Shown: positions 25,991-35,852, counted from the stretch's first letter. The stretch: DNA of 64,000 bases from Pandoraea captiosa (GCF_902459775.1 NZ_CABPSQ010000002.1:868001-932000); one strand, 5' to 3'. The notes: generated by a model not told the origin, from the letters alone. Numbers and translations are program-made.

Positions 25991-26329
25991 TTTTCGCTCC
26001 TGCGTGGATGAGATGGGGGGGCGAGCATGCGGCGCCAAATGTTGCAGAAACCGCGACTGCCAGGACTGCAAATTCATCACGTCGAGATCCGTAATTGAAG
26101 AGAGCGCACAGTCTCGCAAGGATGCCCCGTCCGCGCTGACACTCGAACGTCGCTCGTTCCCCAGAAATCGCATACGCTTCAAGGGCTTAGCGTTGGCCTG
26201 AAGTGTTCGTTTATCCGACGTTGCCCATGCCTGCCGTGTCGCGTACGCAAAGCCGCATGACAAACCCCAAAGCGAATCGGGCGGTTTGCTAAACTTGCCG
26301 CCTGTCGAAGTCATTCTCTCGGGGCACCA

Positions 26330-26911
26330 ATGATTGGTCGCATCTCCGGCACGCTGCTGGAAAAGAATCCGCCGCACATCCTGGTCGATTGCCAGGGTGT
26401 GGGTTATGAAATCTCGGTGCCGATGAGCACCTTTTTCAATCTGCCGAACGTCGGTGAGCGCGTCACGCTGCTCACGCAGTTCATCGTGCGCGAAGACGCC
26501 CAGCTGCTCTTCGGATTCGGTTCGCCGGACGAGCGCAACACCTTTCGCGAACTCCTCAAGATCTCGGGGGTCGGTGCGCGCACGGCGCTGGCGATTCTCT
26601 CCGGGATGAGCGTCGCCGACATTGCGCAGGCAGTGACGCTGCAAGAGTCGGGGCGTCTGACGAAGATCCCCGGTATCGGCAAGAAGACGGCCGAACGGCT
26701 GCTGCTGGAGCTCAAGGGAAAGCTCGGCGCGCAACTCGGCACGGTCGCGGGCGCCGCTGCGCCGCACGATCACAAGAGCGACGTCGTCAACGCGCTGCTG
26801 GCGCTGGGCTACTCCGACAAGGAAGCGCTCGCGGCAGTCAAGACCGTGCCCGAAGGCACGACGGTCTCCGACGGCATCAAGCACGCGCTCAAGTCCCTCT
26901 CGAAGGCTTAA
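26330..26911 (+). CDS. ruvA: Holliday junction branch migration protein RuvA
   Basis: This 193-residue protein forms tetramers that bind four-way junctions and load the RuvB helicase. It starts [12 protein letters not shown] (OB-fold domain I, about 1-63). The paired helix-hairpin-helix motifs follow ([18 protein letters not shown] about 74-91, [20 protein letters not shown] about 108-127), then a flexible linker and a C-terminal RuvB-binding three-helix domain ([20 protein letters not shown]). Length is normal. Unusually, neither ruvC upstream nor ruvB downstream is present: a ParA-like gene and a LysR gene flank it. Confidence 0.95.
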   Translation: MIGRISGTLLEKNPPHILVDCQGVGYEISVPMSTFFNLPNVGERVTLLTQFIVREDAQLLFGFGSPDERNTFRELLKISGVGARTALAILSGMSVADIAQAVTLQESGRLTKIPGIGKKTAERLLLELKGKLGAQLGTVAGAAAPHDHKSDVVNALLALGYSDKEALAAVKTVPEGTTVSDGIKHALKSLSKA

Positions 26912-26942
26912 CCAGGCTTAACCGGGCTTAACCACGCTTAAT
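26903..26942. repeat. 10-bp tandem repeat (aggcttaacc) overlapping ruvA stop
   Basis: Four units (aaggcttaacc, aggcttaacc, gggcttaacc, acgcttaatc) run directly through the ruvA stop codon. The real TAA is at 26909-26911 and further TAA triplets follow every 10 bp, one in each frame. Period and design match the repeats at 2051 and 17071. Confidence 0.85.
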
Positions 26943-27077
26943 CAGCTTCGCTCGGGTAATTTCGCGATTGCATCCACGACGCACTGACGCACGGATGCAC
27001 TGACGCGCCGAAGCACTACGCGCCGCATGGCCGACAGTCGTGCGCACAGGTGCGCGGATCGCTCGCTAGGAGACGGT

Positions 27078-27986
27078 ATGCAACTGCGATGGCTTGAAGA
27101 CTTCGTCGAACTGGCACGCACGCGCAGCTTCACGCGGGCGGCGGAAAACCGTTTCGTCACGCATCCGGCATTCGGTCGACGCATTCGCGCACTCGAAGAG
27201 TGGGTCGGCACGAGACTCGTCGAGCGCAGCAAACCGCTGGAACTCACCGCCGCCGGCACCGTGTTTCTCGATGCGGCCACGAACGCGCTCGACATTCTTC
27301 ACAGCGCCCGCACGCAGTTGCAGGACGCCGCTCCCACGCTCGAAAACAACCTGAAAATCGCGACCGGCCGCACGCTGGCCGCCACTTTCTTTCCGGACTG
27401 GTACGACGAAACCGTCGCGCGCATCGGCTTCTTTACGGCAACGCTCTCGACCGGCGGCGCAGAGGAAGCCATCCTTCGGCTCGCGGCGGGAGAGGTCGAT
27501 CTGCTCATCGTCTACTCCAGTGCCCACACGCGCCTGCTCATCGACCAGGAACGCTTCGACTGGCTTAGCGTGGCGCGCGAAGTGCTGGTGCCCGTGAGTG
27601 CGCTCGATGCCAGGGGGCGCGCCCGGTATCGCTTATCCGCCGGCCCGTCTCCCATTCCATGGCTCGCCTTCACCCGCACGTTGACACTGCGTGCCGTGCT
27701 CGCCCGTCATCTGGCGGAGATGCCGAATCGTCCGACGCTCAAACCCGTCTATCAGGCCGATTCATACGAAGCCATTCTCGCGATGGCCAGACGCGGGGCG
27801 GGCATCGCGTGGCTGCCGCAACGTCTGGTGGCCGACGACGTGTCGCGCGGCACGCTGGCCATCGTCGGCGGCAAGGACTGGCAGATCGGCTTCGACATTG
27901 CGCTATACCGACGGCGTCACCAGCCGCATCACGTGCTCGATGCCATCTGGCAAAGTGCGCGTTCGGCCGCCGGCGACGACGCCTGA
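27078..27986 (+). CDS. LysR-family transcriptional regulator
   Basis: This 302-residue LTTR starts MQLRWLEDFVELARTRSFTR behind TAGGAGACGGT. The HTH is at about residues 3-62, with the motif RFVTHPAFGRRIRALEEW; the HPAFGRRI helix is the variant seen in YbeF/HypT-like LTTRs, the hypochlorite-response branch, where it replaces the common QPAVSRQI. The effector domain spans about 90-295. It converges on the KgtP-like permease. The hypochlorite link is only a sequence impression. Confidence 0.85.
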   Translation: MQLRWLEDFVELARTRSFTRAAENRFVTHPAFGRRIRALEEWVGTRLVERSKPLELTAAGTVFLDAATNALDILHSARTQLQDAAPTLENNLKIATGRTLAATFFPDWYDETVARIGFFTATLSTGGAEEAILRLAAGEVDLLIVYSSAHTRLLIDQERFDWLSVAREVLVPVSALDARGRARYRLSAGPSPIPWLAFTRTLTLRAVLARHLAEMPNRPTLKPVYQADSYEAILAMARRGAGIAWLPQRLVADDVSRGTLAIVGGKDWQIGFDIALYRRRHQPHHVLDAIWQSARSAAGDDA

Positions 27987-28050
27987 CAAGCGGGGACAGA
28001 AAGGACAAGAAGGATCTGGCGGGCAGGGGACAGCAGAGGTATTTGGCCGT

Positions 28051-28076
28051 CGTGCGCATGCCCACGCATGCGCACG
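28051..28076. terminator. Perfect 11-bp hairpin between convergent genes
   Basis: cgtgcgcatgc (28051-28061) and gcatgcgcacg (28066-28076) form a perfect stem with a CCAC loop, between the stops of the LysR gene and the kgtP-like gene. It is symmetric and could end both transcripts, though it has no T-run on either side. Confidence 0.5.
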
Positions 28077-28144
28077 AGGTATCCGATCGATCCATTGCGC
28101 TCAGGGCAGACGCGTTGCTCGATGCACGCGCCCGCCCGTCGCCG

Positions 28145-29464
28145 TCAATGTTCGTGATGCAAGTACTTCGCCTGACGCGGCAGGCGCAGGCTCACGAGGA
28201 ACGCGAGCACCATCATGCCCGTCACGTACCAGTAGAACGTCGGCTCCATGCCCGCCTTCTTCAGACCCAGGGCGACGTATTCGGCCGAGCCGCCGAAGAT
28301 GGCGTTGGCGACGGCGTAGGCCAGACCCACGCCCAGCGCGCGGACTTCGATCGGGAACATTTCCGCCTTCACGATACCGCTGATCGACGTGTAGAAGCTC
28401 ACGATCGCCAGGGCCAGGCAGATGAGCAGGAACGCGGCGGTCGGGCTTTGCACCGTCTTGAGCGCCGTGAGGATCGGCACCGTGGCGATGGCGCCGAGTG
28501 CGCCGAACAGCAGCATGTTGTTACGACGGCCGATCTTGTCGGAGAGCATGCCGAAGATCGGCTGCATGCACATATAGACGAACAGGCAGCCCGTCATGAT
28601 GTAGCTCGCGGTCTTGATCGGCATGCCTGCCGTGTTCACCAGATACTTCTGCATGTAGGTGGTGAACGTGTAAAAGATCAGCGAACCGCCGGCCGTGTAG
28701 CCGAGCACCGTAAAGAACGCGGCCTTGTGATGACGGAAGAGACCGGCGATCGAACCCGCGTCGCGGTTGTTACGGCTCGCCGCGGTCGACGTTTCATGCA
28801 GCGTACGGCGCAGCATCAGCGCGACCACGGCCGTGATCGCCCCGACCACGAACGGAATGCGCCAGCCCCATGCCTTCAGTTCCGCTTCGCTGAGCAATTG
28901 CTGAAGAATCACGACCACCAGCACGGCGAGCAACTGACCGCCGATGAGCGTCACGTACTGGAACGAGGAAAAGAAGCCGCGACGGCCCTTGAGCGCGACC
29001 TCGCTCATGTAAGTTGCCGTCGTGCCGTATTCGCCACCGACCGACAGGCCTTGCAGCAGACGTGCGAACAGCAGCAGCGCCGGCGCCCAGTTGCCGATGC
29101 TCGCGTACGTCGGCAGTGCCGCGATCAGCAGCGAGCCGAAGCACATCATCATCACGGAGATGACCATCGAGTTCTTGCGGCCGTTACGATCCGCGATACG
29201 GCCAAAAATCCAGCCGCCGATGGGGCGCATCAGGAAACCCGCAGCAAACACGCCCGCGGTGTTGAGCAACTGCGCCGTGGGATCCGAACTGGGGAAGAAC
29301 GCCGGGGCGAAGTAGATCGCGCAGAAGGCATAGATGTAAAAGTCGAACCACTCGACCAGGTTCCCCGACGACGCCGCCACAATCGCGAATACGCGTTTGC
29401 GGACTTCTTCGGGCGTGGGGGGCGTGTTGCCGATTCCGGCATTGTTTGTCGCTGTCTCTCTCAT
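28145..29464 (-). CDS. kgtP: Alpha-ketoglutarate permease-like MFS transporter
   Basis: This 12-helix MFS proton symporter of the metabolite:H+ symporter family imports dicarboxylates. The segments [58 protein letters not shown] and [20 protein letters not shown] agree closely with what I recall of E. coli KgtP over the whole length. I used the ATG at 29464 (439 residues), which gives a KgtP-like length. An ATG at 29485 and a GTG at 29500 are alternatives and none has a strong RBS. It is divergent from the GhrA-like gene across about 490 bp. Confidence 0.88.
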   Translation of the reverse strand: MRETATNNAGIGNTPPTPEEVRKRVFAIVAASSGNLVEWFDFYIYAFCAIYFAPAFFPSSDPTAQLLNTAGVFAAGFLMRPIGGWIFGRIADRNGRKNSMVISVMMMCFGSLLIAALPTYASIGNWAPALLLFARLLQGLSVGGEYGTTATYMSEVALKGRRGFFSSFQYVTLIGGQLLAVLVVVILQQLLSEAELKAWGWRIPFVVGAITAVVALMLRRTLHETSTAASRNNRDAGSIAGLFRHHKAAFFTVLGYTAGGSLIFYTFTTYMQKYLVNTAGMPIKTASYIMTGCLFVYMCMQPIFGMLSDKIGRRNNMLLFGALGAIATVPILTALKTVQSPTAAFLLICLALAIVSFYTSISGIVKAEMFPIEVRALGVGLAYAVANAIFGGSAEYVALGLKKAGMEPTFYWYVTGMMVLAFLVSLRLPRQAKYLHHEH

Positions 29465-29956
29465 TTCTACTGGCGATGGGGGCATCGCATTAATTACCAC
29501 GTTTGCAACATGACGCTGACAGGCCCGTGCACCTCACCGGTGCTTCCGATGTGAAGGAATGGGCCATCGCGTCGCGGGGGCGGGCCAACTATAGCGGGTG
29601 TCAGTGGGGGCAGACAATGCCCTTGTTATGGATCGATTATTGTGAATATAGAAACAATCGATTCAATTGTTGCGTCGCAGCATGGTGATGACGCCCATGG
29701 GACGGACGTCTACGCAGATCCCCTGCTGATTTTGGGAGGTGCTACGGCTTCCGAAAAATGATGAATTCCCATGCAAATTTGTCTGCGGATGGAGGACTTG
29801 TGTCCCTTATGCCGGGATGCCAGGTGCATTTCCGGCATCGATTCATAAGCTTTTCGATAACAAATGCTTAGCGCAGCGCGGGGTGGCCGCTACGATGAGA
29901 TGCCGCTCCATCCTGAAGCCCTTGCGCCATGGCGCGAGGCGCGATCCCCCGAAGTC
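29465..29956. promoter_or_regulatory. Long divergent gap between kgtP-like and ghrA-like genes
   Basis: About 490 bp without a convincing gene, markedly AT-richer than the surroundings around 29620-29680 and 29750-29870. It holds two inverted repeats: aacaat/attgtt with a 7-nt spacer (29653-29671) and atgccgg/ccggcat with a 16-nt spacer (29809-29838). Both are candidate operators for the nearby GntR or LysR proteins. Confidence 0.45.
29653..29671. promoter_or_regulatory. Palindrome, candidate operator upstream of kgtP
   Basis: aacaat (29653-29658) and attgtt (29666-29671) are exact complements with a 7-nt spacer, within an AT-rich patch about 190 bp upstream of the permease start. The target regulator is unknown; the GntR protein encoded at 30908 is one candidate. 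Confidence 0.35.
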
Positions 29957-30904
29957 ATGCAAGGCGATACGTTATTGATCAAGTCGGGCGGCGCTGCCGC
30001 GCTGACCGAATGGCAGCACCATTTCGCGCGGTTGCTCCCGGGCCTGCGCGTCTACGGCTGGGACGACCCGTTCATCGATCCGCGCAACGTCAAGTACGCG
30101 CTGGTCTATCAGCCCGATCATGGGCGTCTCGCGCACTATCCCCGTCTGAAGCTGATTCTGAGCGCTGCGGCGGGCGTCGATCACATCCTCGCCGATCCGG
30201 CGCTGCCGGCGAACGTGCCCATCGTGCGCATGGTCACCGACGAGACGCGCGAGCGCATGAGCGACTTTGTGACGTTCGCCGCGCTGGCTATCGTGCGGGA
30301 CATGCCGGCGCTGGTGGCCGCGCAGCGCGACGGACGTTGGGCCAACGAACTGACGGGACGGCTCGCACGCGACACGCGCGTGAGCGTGCTCGGTCTCGGC
30401 GAGCTGGGCCGTGCCGTCGCGGCACGTCTGCAGGCCAACGGATTCCGCGTGAACGGTTGGGCGCGCACACCGAAATCGATCCCGGGTGTGAACGTCTTTG
30501 CCGGTGAACCCCAACTCAATGCGCTCCTCGCCGAGACCGACATTCTCGTCAATCTGTTGCCCGACACCGTGGCGACGCGCGGCATTCTGGGCCGCAAGCT
30601 GTTTGCACAGTTGCCGAGCGGCGCGAGTCTGATTCAAGTCGGACGCGGCGCGCATCTCGACCGTCAGGCGCTGCTCGATGCGCTCGATAGCGGCCGGTTG
30701 CGCTCGGCAGTCGTCGACGTCTTCGATCTGGAGCCCTTGCCACCGGAAGACGCCCTGCGTCGGCATCCGAAGGTGCTTGTCACTCCCCACATCGCTTCGA
30801 CCGTGTCGTATGCGGCAAGGGCGCGTCAGGTGGCGGATGTGCTGGGGGCACATGCGCGTGGCGCACCGCTGCCGTTCGTCTACGACGTGCACAAAGGATA
30901 CTGA
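29957..30904 (+). CDS. Glyoxylate/hydroxypyruvate reductase A-like 2-hydroxyacid dehydrogenase
   Basis: This 315-residue protein has the short GhrA-type form of the D-2-hydroxyacid dehydrogenase fold, which reduces glyoxylate or other 2-oxo acids with NADPH. The Rossmann motif VSVLGLGELGRAVAARL is near residues 136-152. Catalytic residues are Arg in QVGRGAHLD (about 225), Glu in DVFDLEPLP (about 255) and His in LVTPHIAS (about 276). The start is uncertain: ATG 29957 fits the family N-terminus but lacks a clear RBS. It is followed 3 bp later by a GntR regulator gene, so the two are co-transcribed. It is a different branch from the dehydrogenase at 17146-18087. Confidence 0.82.
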   Translation: MQGDTLLIKSGGAAALTEWQHHFARLLPGLRVYGWDDPFIDPRNVKYALVYQPDHGRLAHYPRLKLILSAAAGVDHILADPALPANVPIVRMVTDETRERMSDFVTFAALAIVRDMPALVAAQRDGRWANELTGRLARDTRVSVLGLGELGRAVAARLQANGFRVNGWARTPKSIPGVNVFAGEPQLNALLAETDILVNLLPDTVATRGILGRKLFAQLPSGASLIQVGRGAHLDRQALLDALDSGRLRSAVVDVFDLEPLPPEDALRRHPKVLVTPHIASTVSYAARARQVADVLGAHARGAPLPFVYDVHKGY

Positions 30905-30907
30905 CGC

Positions 30908-31693
30908 ATGTCTCCTGCCTCGCCATCCTCTTCATCCTCACCATCGTCTCGCGTCTCGGCATCGCCGGTCGCGTCACACGACAGCGAAGAAGCCGTCGCG
31001 CTTGCGCGAGGCGACGACGCTTACGAACGTATCCGCCACGACGTGCTGACCTGCGTGATCATGCCGGGCGCCGTGGTGAGCGAGGCGGAGCTGATGCGTC
31101 GTTACGGCATTGCCCGCACGAGTTGCCGCGTGGCGCTCGTGCGACTGGTTCACGAGGGATTCGCCCGGGCGATTCCGCGCCAGGGGTACCGGATCTCGCC
31201 GATCACGCTGGCGGACGTCGAGGAAATATTCACGTTGCGCGCGCAGATCGAGCCGATGGCGGCGCGGCTCGCGTGCGGCAACGTCGACACCGAACTCCTT
31301 CAGCGGCTCGACGAAGCGTGCGAAGCGCCGTTCGCGGACAAGCCCATCGATCATCAGATCGAATGGTTCCTTCACACCAACCGCAAGTTCCATCTGACGA
31401 TTGCCGCGGCCAGCGGCAATGCGCGTCTGTATCGCACGCTTGCCGGGCTGATGGACGACATGGCGCGCCTCGTCTCGCTGGGCTTCGGCGTACAGGGCGT
31501 GCGCCCGCGCATCGAACACGATCACGAGAGCATCATCGGCGCGCTGGTCACCGGCAACGCGCCGCGCGCGGAGGCGCTTGCCCGACAACACATCGAGACG
31601 TTTCTCCAGCAGACGAAAGAACACGTCTTCGCGAGCCTGTCGGCCTCGGGCACGTGGCTGCCCTACCTCTCGATTGCCGACTTGCGCAAATGA
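30908..31693 (+). CDS. GntR-family regulator with FCD domain
   Basis: This 261-residue protein has a winged HTH (about residues 38-105; LMRRYGIARTSCRVALVRLVHEGF) and a C-terminal all-helical FCD ligand-binding domain (about 115-245). The FCD metal/ligand residues appear in HTNRKFHLTIAAASGN and EHDHESIIGAL. The first 30 residues are a Ser/Pro-rich low-complexity extension. It directly follows the GhrA-like gene and probably senses a related carboxylic acid. RTSCRVAL differs from the more usual RT(P)VREAL. Confidence 0.85.
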   Translation: MSPASPSSSSSPSSRVSASPVASHDSEEAVALARGDDAYERIRHDVLTCVIMPGAVVSEAELMRRYGIARTSCRVALVRLVHEGFARAIPRQGYRISPITLADVEEIFTLRAQIEPMAARLACGNVDTELLQRLDEACEAPFADKPIDHQIEWFLHTNRKFHLTIAAASGNARLYRTLAGLMDDMARLVSLGFGVQGVRPRIEHDHESIIGALVTGNAPRAEALARQHIETFLQQTKEHVFASLSASGTWLPYLSIADLRK

Positions 31694-33361
31694 TCAGGCG
31701 GCCGCCTGAAGTTCGCGGCGTCGGCCCGGAATCGCGTCGAGCAGCGCGCGTGTGTACGGATGCGACGGCGCGCGAAAGAGCGTTGCCGTGTCGCCGTACT
31801 CGACCACGCTGCCCGACTTCATCACGGCGAGCGAGTCGCACAACTGCGCGGCGATACGCAGGTCGTGCGTGATGAAAATCATCGATAGCCCGAGATCGGC
31901 CTTGAGCCGAGCGAGCAAGCGCAGCACCTGCGCCTGTACGGACACGTCGAGCGCGGACACCGGCTCGTCGGCAACGAGTACTTTCGGGCGCATCGCCAGC
32001 GCTCGGGCAAGGCCGATACGCTGACGTTGTCCGCCGGAGAACTCGTGAGGGAAACGATCGAGGGCGTCCGCACTCAGACCGACGAGTTCGAATAGTTCCA
32101 GCGCGTGCGCGTGCGCCTCGCGCGCCGGCTCACCGCGTGCGATCGGCCCTTGCGTGACGATGTCGCCCACACGCCGGCGCGGATTGAGCGAACTGAACGG
32201 GTCCTGAAACACCATCTGAATATCGAGCGCCCTGCGACGCGCCCCGGCGTCGAGCGACGTGCTGGCGAGGTCCGTGTCGCCATAGAGAATGCGCCCGGCA
32301 TCGGGCGTCATCAACCGGAGTATCGAGCGTGCGAGCGTCGACTTTCCCGAGCCGCTTTCGCCGACGATCCCCAATGTCCTGCCGTTGCCGACATCGAGCG
32401 TGACGTCGCGCAATGCCGCGCTGTGCGCCTGCGCCTTCTTGCCGAGCCATCCGTGCTTGGCGTACGTCTTGTGCACCTGTTCGATGCGTAGGACGGGCGG
32501 TGCGGTCTCGGCGACTGCCGGGGCGAGCGCAGGCGCGACGGCCGCGCCCGTGCGCGACGAAGCGTGCAATGCAGGCAATGCAGGCACCGCCGCGATCAGT
32601 GTGCGTGTGTATTCGTGCGACGGCTGCGTCAGGATCGTCTGCGCGGTCCCTTGTTCGACGATCTCGCCGTGGCGCATGACCGCCACGCGGTCCGCAATTT
32701 CCGCCACCACCCCGAAGTCGTGCGTGATGAAGAGCACGCCCGTTCCCTTGCGTTGCTGCAAGTCGCGGATCAGCGTGAGGATCTGCGCCTGCGTGGTGAC
32801 GTCGAGCGCGGTCGTCGGCTCATCCGCGATCAGCAACTCGGGTTCGAGCGCGAGCGCCATGGCGATCATGGCACGCTGACGCTGACCGCCGGACAACTCG
32901 TGCGGGTAGCGCTTGGCGGCGTCGTTGGGCGACGGGATCTGCACGGCGTCCAGCCATTCCAGAGTGCGCGCCCGAATCGTGCTGCCGGGCAGGCGGGTGT
33001 GCGTGCGATAGACCTCGGCGATCTGATCGCCGATGGTGCGCAGCGGATTGAGCGCCGTCATCGGCTCCTGAAAGATCATGCCGATGCGTGAGCCGCGCCA
33101 GCGCCGACGCTCTGCCTCGGGCAGCGCCAGCAGGTTGCCCGCGCCTTCCCACGCGATGCGTCCGCCGCTCACCCGTACGCCCGGGGGCAGCAGACCGAGC
33201 AGGGTACTGGCGGTCATCGATTTTCCCGAGCCGCTTTCCCCGACCATACAGAGGATCTCGCCGCGCGCGAGCGAGAACGAGACGTCGTGAAGCGCATGCG
33301 GACGATCCGCATTGGGCGGCAAGTCGAGCGTGAGGTGTTCGACGTCCAGAAGTGTCGTCAT
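31694..33361 (-). CDS. ABC transporter ATP-binding protein, fused double NBD (oligopeptide type)
   Basis: This 555-residue protein carries two complete nucleotide-binding domains, DppD-like (about 1-260) and DppF-like (about 295-550). Each has a Walker A (GESGSGKS), a signature (LSGGQRQR and FSGGQRQR) and a Walker B/switch ([12 protein letters not shown] and [12 protein letters not shown]). Fused NBDs of this kind are found in GsiA/YejF-like systems. It is the distal gene of a minus-strand operon with permeases and a binding protein (35853-39491). An AMP ligase and an SDR lie between, so the transporter genes are split by catabolic genes. Confidence 0.92.
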   Translation of the reverse strand: MTTLLDVEHLTLDLPPNADRPHALHDVSFSLARGEILCMVGESGSGKSMTASTLLGLLPPGVRVSGGRIAWEGAGNLLALPEAERRRWRGSRIGMIFQEPMTALNPLRTIGDQIAEVYRTHTRLPGSTIRARTLEWLDAVQIPSPNDAAKRYPHELSGGQRQRAMIAMALALEPELLIADEPTTALDVTTQAQILTLIRDLQQRKGTGVLFITHDFGVVAEIADRVAVMRHGEIVEQGTAQTILTQPSHEYTRTLIAAVPALPALHASSRTGAAVAPALAPAVAETAPPVLRIEQVHKTYAKHGWLGKKAQAHSAALRDVTLDVGNGRTLGIVGESGSGKSTLARSILRLMTPDAGRILYGDTDLASTSLDAGARRRALDIQMVFQDPFSSLNPRRRVGDIVTQGPIARGEPAREAHAHALELFELVGLSADALDRFPHEFSGGQRQRIGLARALAMRPKVLVADEPVSALDVSVQAQVLRLLARLKADLGLSMIFITHDLRIAAQLCDSLAVMKSGSVVEYGDTATLFRAPSHPYTRALLDAIPGRRRELQAAA

Positions 33362-33436
33362 GATGGCGGTCCGTAAGGTTCGCGACAAAAAGGAAAGGTC
33401 CCGGAGGAAAGGTCCCGGAGTGGTCTCGGCGCAAGC

Positions 33437-34225
33437 TCAGAGGCGTTGGCCGCCGCTCGCATCGATGGCCTGACCGGTGATCCACCGACCGGCATCGCTG
33501 GCGAGAAACGCCACGATTTGTGCGATGTCGCGAGGCTCGCCAACACGTCCGAGCGCCACCGTCTGCGCAATCGCCTGGCTGGCAACAGGATCGCTGGCGC
33601 GCTTGTTCAGTTCGGTTGCGGTGGCGCCGGGCAGCACGGCATTGACGGTGATGCCGCGTGCACCGAGGTCGGCGGCGAGCGAGAGCGTCAGGGCTTCCAG
33701 TCCGGCTTTCGCCGGCGCGTAGACGCTCATCTCCGGGTAGGCCGCGCGCGTGCCGATCGATGAGACGTTGACGATGCGCCCGCCGGACTTCAGATGCCCG
33801 AGCGCATGCTGGATGACAAAAAACGGCGACTTCAGATTGACTTGCAGCACGCGGTCGAAATCGTCCGGCGTCACGGCGTCGATGCGCGCACGAAGGCCGA
33901 CCCCGGCGTTGTTCACGAGAATGTCGAACTGCGGCGGTAGGTCGTGCGCGGCCAGCGCCTCGACGAAGCGTTCGACGAGCAGACGCGCGCCGTCCGGCGA
34001 CGAGAGATCGGCCTGCACGGCGAAGGCGCGGGCGCCACTGGCGCGCAATTGTGCAACGAGCGTTTCGGCGTCATCGGCCGCAGCGTTGTAATGCACGGCG
34101 ACGCTTGCGCCACGCGAGGCGAGCGCCGTGGCGATGGCGCGTCCGATGCCGCGACTTGCGCCAGTGACCAGCGCGACCTTGCCGTTGAGAAGGATCGGAT
34201 CCTGGGATTCGGACAACTGACTCAT
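33437..34225 (-). CDS. SDR-family NAD(P)-dependent oxidoreductase
   Basis: This 262-residue classical short-chain dehydrogenase shows the cofactor motif VTGASRGIGRAIA (about residues 20-32), NNAG (about 98-101), the catalytic serine in VNVSSIGT, and YAPAKAG (the YxxxK of the active site, about 168-172). The length and SGGQRL ending are typical of FabG-like SDRs. Its ATG overlaps the stop of the AMP ligase gene as ATGA, so the two are translated together and probably act on the same carbon chain. Substrate is unknown. Confidence 0.88.
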   Translation of the reverse strand: MSQLSESQDPILLNGKVALVTGASRGIGRAIATALASRGASVAVHYNAAADDAETLVAQLRASGARAFAVQADLSSPDGARLLVERFVEALAAHDLPPQFDILVNNAGVGLRARIDAVTPDDFDRVLQVNLKSPFFVIQHALGHLKSGGRIVNVSSIGTRAAYPEMSVYAPAKAGLEALTLSLAADLGARGITVNAVLPGATATELNKRASDPVASQAIAQTVALGRVGEPRDIAQIVAFLASDAGRWITGQAIDASGGQRL

Positions 34226-35802
34226 GAGCGGATGACTCCGGTAGAAGACGTGAGAGATGTGAGCGAGGGCGCATGGACTCGTTGGTCGCTCCATGCCTGC
34301 GCGGCCTCAAGTGCCCGTGCCTGTTGCAGCAGTGCGTGCCGGTCGACCTTGTTGGTTCCGGCCCACGGCAGCTCGGCCACAAAGGCGACGCGACGCGGGT
34401 GCTGATATGCCGGACCGTTCGCGAGCGCGTGTTGCTTGAGGGCGTCGACGCTCAGCGTGCTGCCGGGCTGACGAACCACGAACGCCACCGGCACGGCGGC
34501 GCGCTCCTCGTCCGGTAACGGCACAACGCTTGCCTGTCGCACTTCCGGATGGGCCTCCAGCAGCTTTTCCACTTCGACCGGATAGATGTTCTCGCCGGCA
34601 CAGACGAACATGTCGTCGGCGCGTCCCACGAAGTAGTAAGAGCCGTTGGCGTCGCGACGCATCACGTCGCCGCTGTAGTACCAGCCGTCGTCGAGCACTT
34701 GCGCCGACTTTTCCGGCAGACGGTGATAGCCGCGCATGACCGCCGGGTTGCGCATGCAGAGCACGCCCTGATTCGCATCGGGACCGTCGACGAGCTTCAC
34801 CGCATCCGGCGAGAGCGGATAGCCGAGCGCCAGCGGCGGCAGCGCAATGCCGTCGGGGTGGGAACCAAAGATGCTCGGTCCGGCTTCGGTGGTCCCGTAG
34901 CCGTGGTGGATATGGGTCTGTGGGAACGCCGCCTGAATACGGGCGAGCAACGCCGTGCTCATGGGCGCGGAGCCGAGCATCACCCGCTTGAGCGACGACA
35001 CGTCGCGCCCGGCAAGCGTCTGCGGGTCTTTGACCAGACGCGCGAACATTGTCGGCACGGCGGTCAGCACGGTAATGCGATAGCGCTCCAGCGCGTCGAC
35101 GTACGACGCCACGTCGAACGACGGCAGGATCACCAGCGTGCCGTTCACCGAGAACGCGCGCTTGGCCATGAACAGCCCGTTCATGTGAAACAGCGGCTGG
35201 GCCAGCAGGTAGCGTTCTGTCGCCGGATTCTCGGGGCGCACATAGGTGGCGCCCAATGCCCAGAGTTGTCCCGCGTGCGTGAGGGGTACCCCCTTGGGCT
35301 TACCCGTCGAGCCCGACGTGTAGAGCATCTGTGCGACGTGATCGTCGGCGGGACGCACAGAGTCGAAATCCGTCGGCCGGATTTGCGCGGCGAAGCCCGC
35401 AGGGCCCGCGTCGTCGAAGTCGATGACGGGCACGCGTGCGGCAAGGGCGTCACGGCGTGCGCCGTCGACGAAGGCCAGTGAGATGCCGGCGTCGTCGATC
35501 ACGTAGTCCAGGATCTCGCGCGACTGCTTGATGTTGATCGGCACCGCCACGTAGCCCGCGCGCATGATGCCGAAGTAGGCGATCAGGTACTCCGCGCGGT
35601 TGAGCGAGGCGATGGCGACGTGCGCGCCGTCGGGCAGACCGCGCGCGCGCAGGGTTGCCGCGACGCCGTTTGCCAGACGGTCGATGTCGGCATGGGTGTA
35701 AGTGTGCGGATGGGTGTCGTCTCGCAGGTCGACGATGGCCGTCGTGTCCAGATCGAGAGACCGGTCGACGAGGTCGCCCAGGTTGTGCCAGCGGTGCGTC
35801 AT
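34222..35802 (-). CDS. Acyl-CoA synthetase/AMP-dependent ligase
   Basis: This 526-residue ANL-superfamily enzyme activates a carboxylic acid as acyl-AMP and then acyl-CoA. Motifs in order are YTSGSTGKPKGVPLTH (AMP/P-loop, about residues 173-188), HHGYGTTEAGPS (about 310), YYSGDVMRRD (about 385), GRADDMFVCAGENIYPVEVE (hinge, about 400-420) and the catalytic lysine in AGTNKVDRHAL (about 490). The start at ATG 35802 precedes the first beta strand. It is embedded between ABC permease and ATPase genes, so it may activate the imported compound. The acid is unknown. Confidence 0.9.
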   Translation of the reverse strand: MTHRWHNLGDLVDRSLDLDTTAIVDLRDDTHPHTYTHADIDRLANGVAATLRARGLPDGAHVAIASLNRAEYLIAYFGIMRAGYVAVPINIKQSREILDYVIDDAGISLAFVDGARRDALAARVPVIDFDDAGPAGFAAQIRPTDFDSVRPADDHVAQMLYTSGSTGKPKGVPLTHAGQLWALGATYVRPENPATERYLLAQPLFHMNGLFMAKRAFSVNGTLVILPSFDVASYVDALERYRITVLTAVPTMFARLVKDPQTLAGRDVSSLKRVMLGSAPMSTALLARIQAAFPQTHIHHGYGTTEAGPSIFGSHPDGIALPPLALGYPLSPDAVKLVDGPDANQGVLCMRNPAVMRGYHRLPEKSAQVLDDGWYYSGDVMRRDANGSYYFVGRADDMFVCAGENIYPVEVEKLLEAHPEVRQASVVPLPDEERAAVPVAFVVRQPGSTLSVDALKQHALANGPAYQHPRRVAFVAELPWAGTNKVDRHALLQQARALEAAQAWSDQRVHAPSLTSLTSSTGVIRS

Positions 35803-35852
35803 AGGATTCGAAGGAACATGGAATTTCGTGAAACAGGGGCGATGGAAAGCGC

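Noticed and set aside
24959-26884. A 641-codon open minus-strand frame that contains the ParA-like gene
   Set aside because: Everything upstream of 25990 lies antisense to ruvA and has no domain similarity; the RBS and the ParA N-terminal strand both point to the start at 25990.
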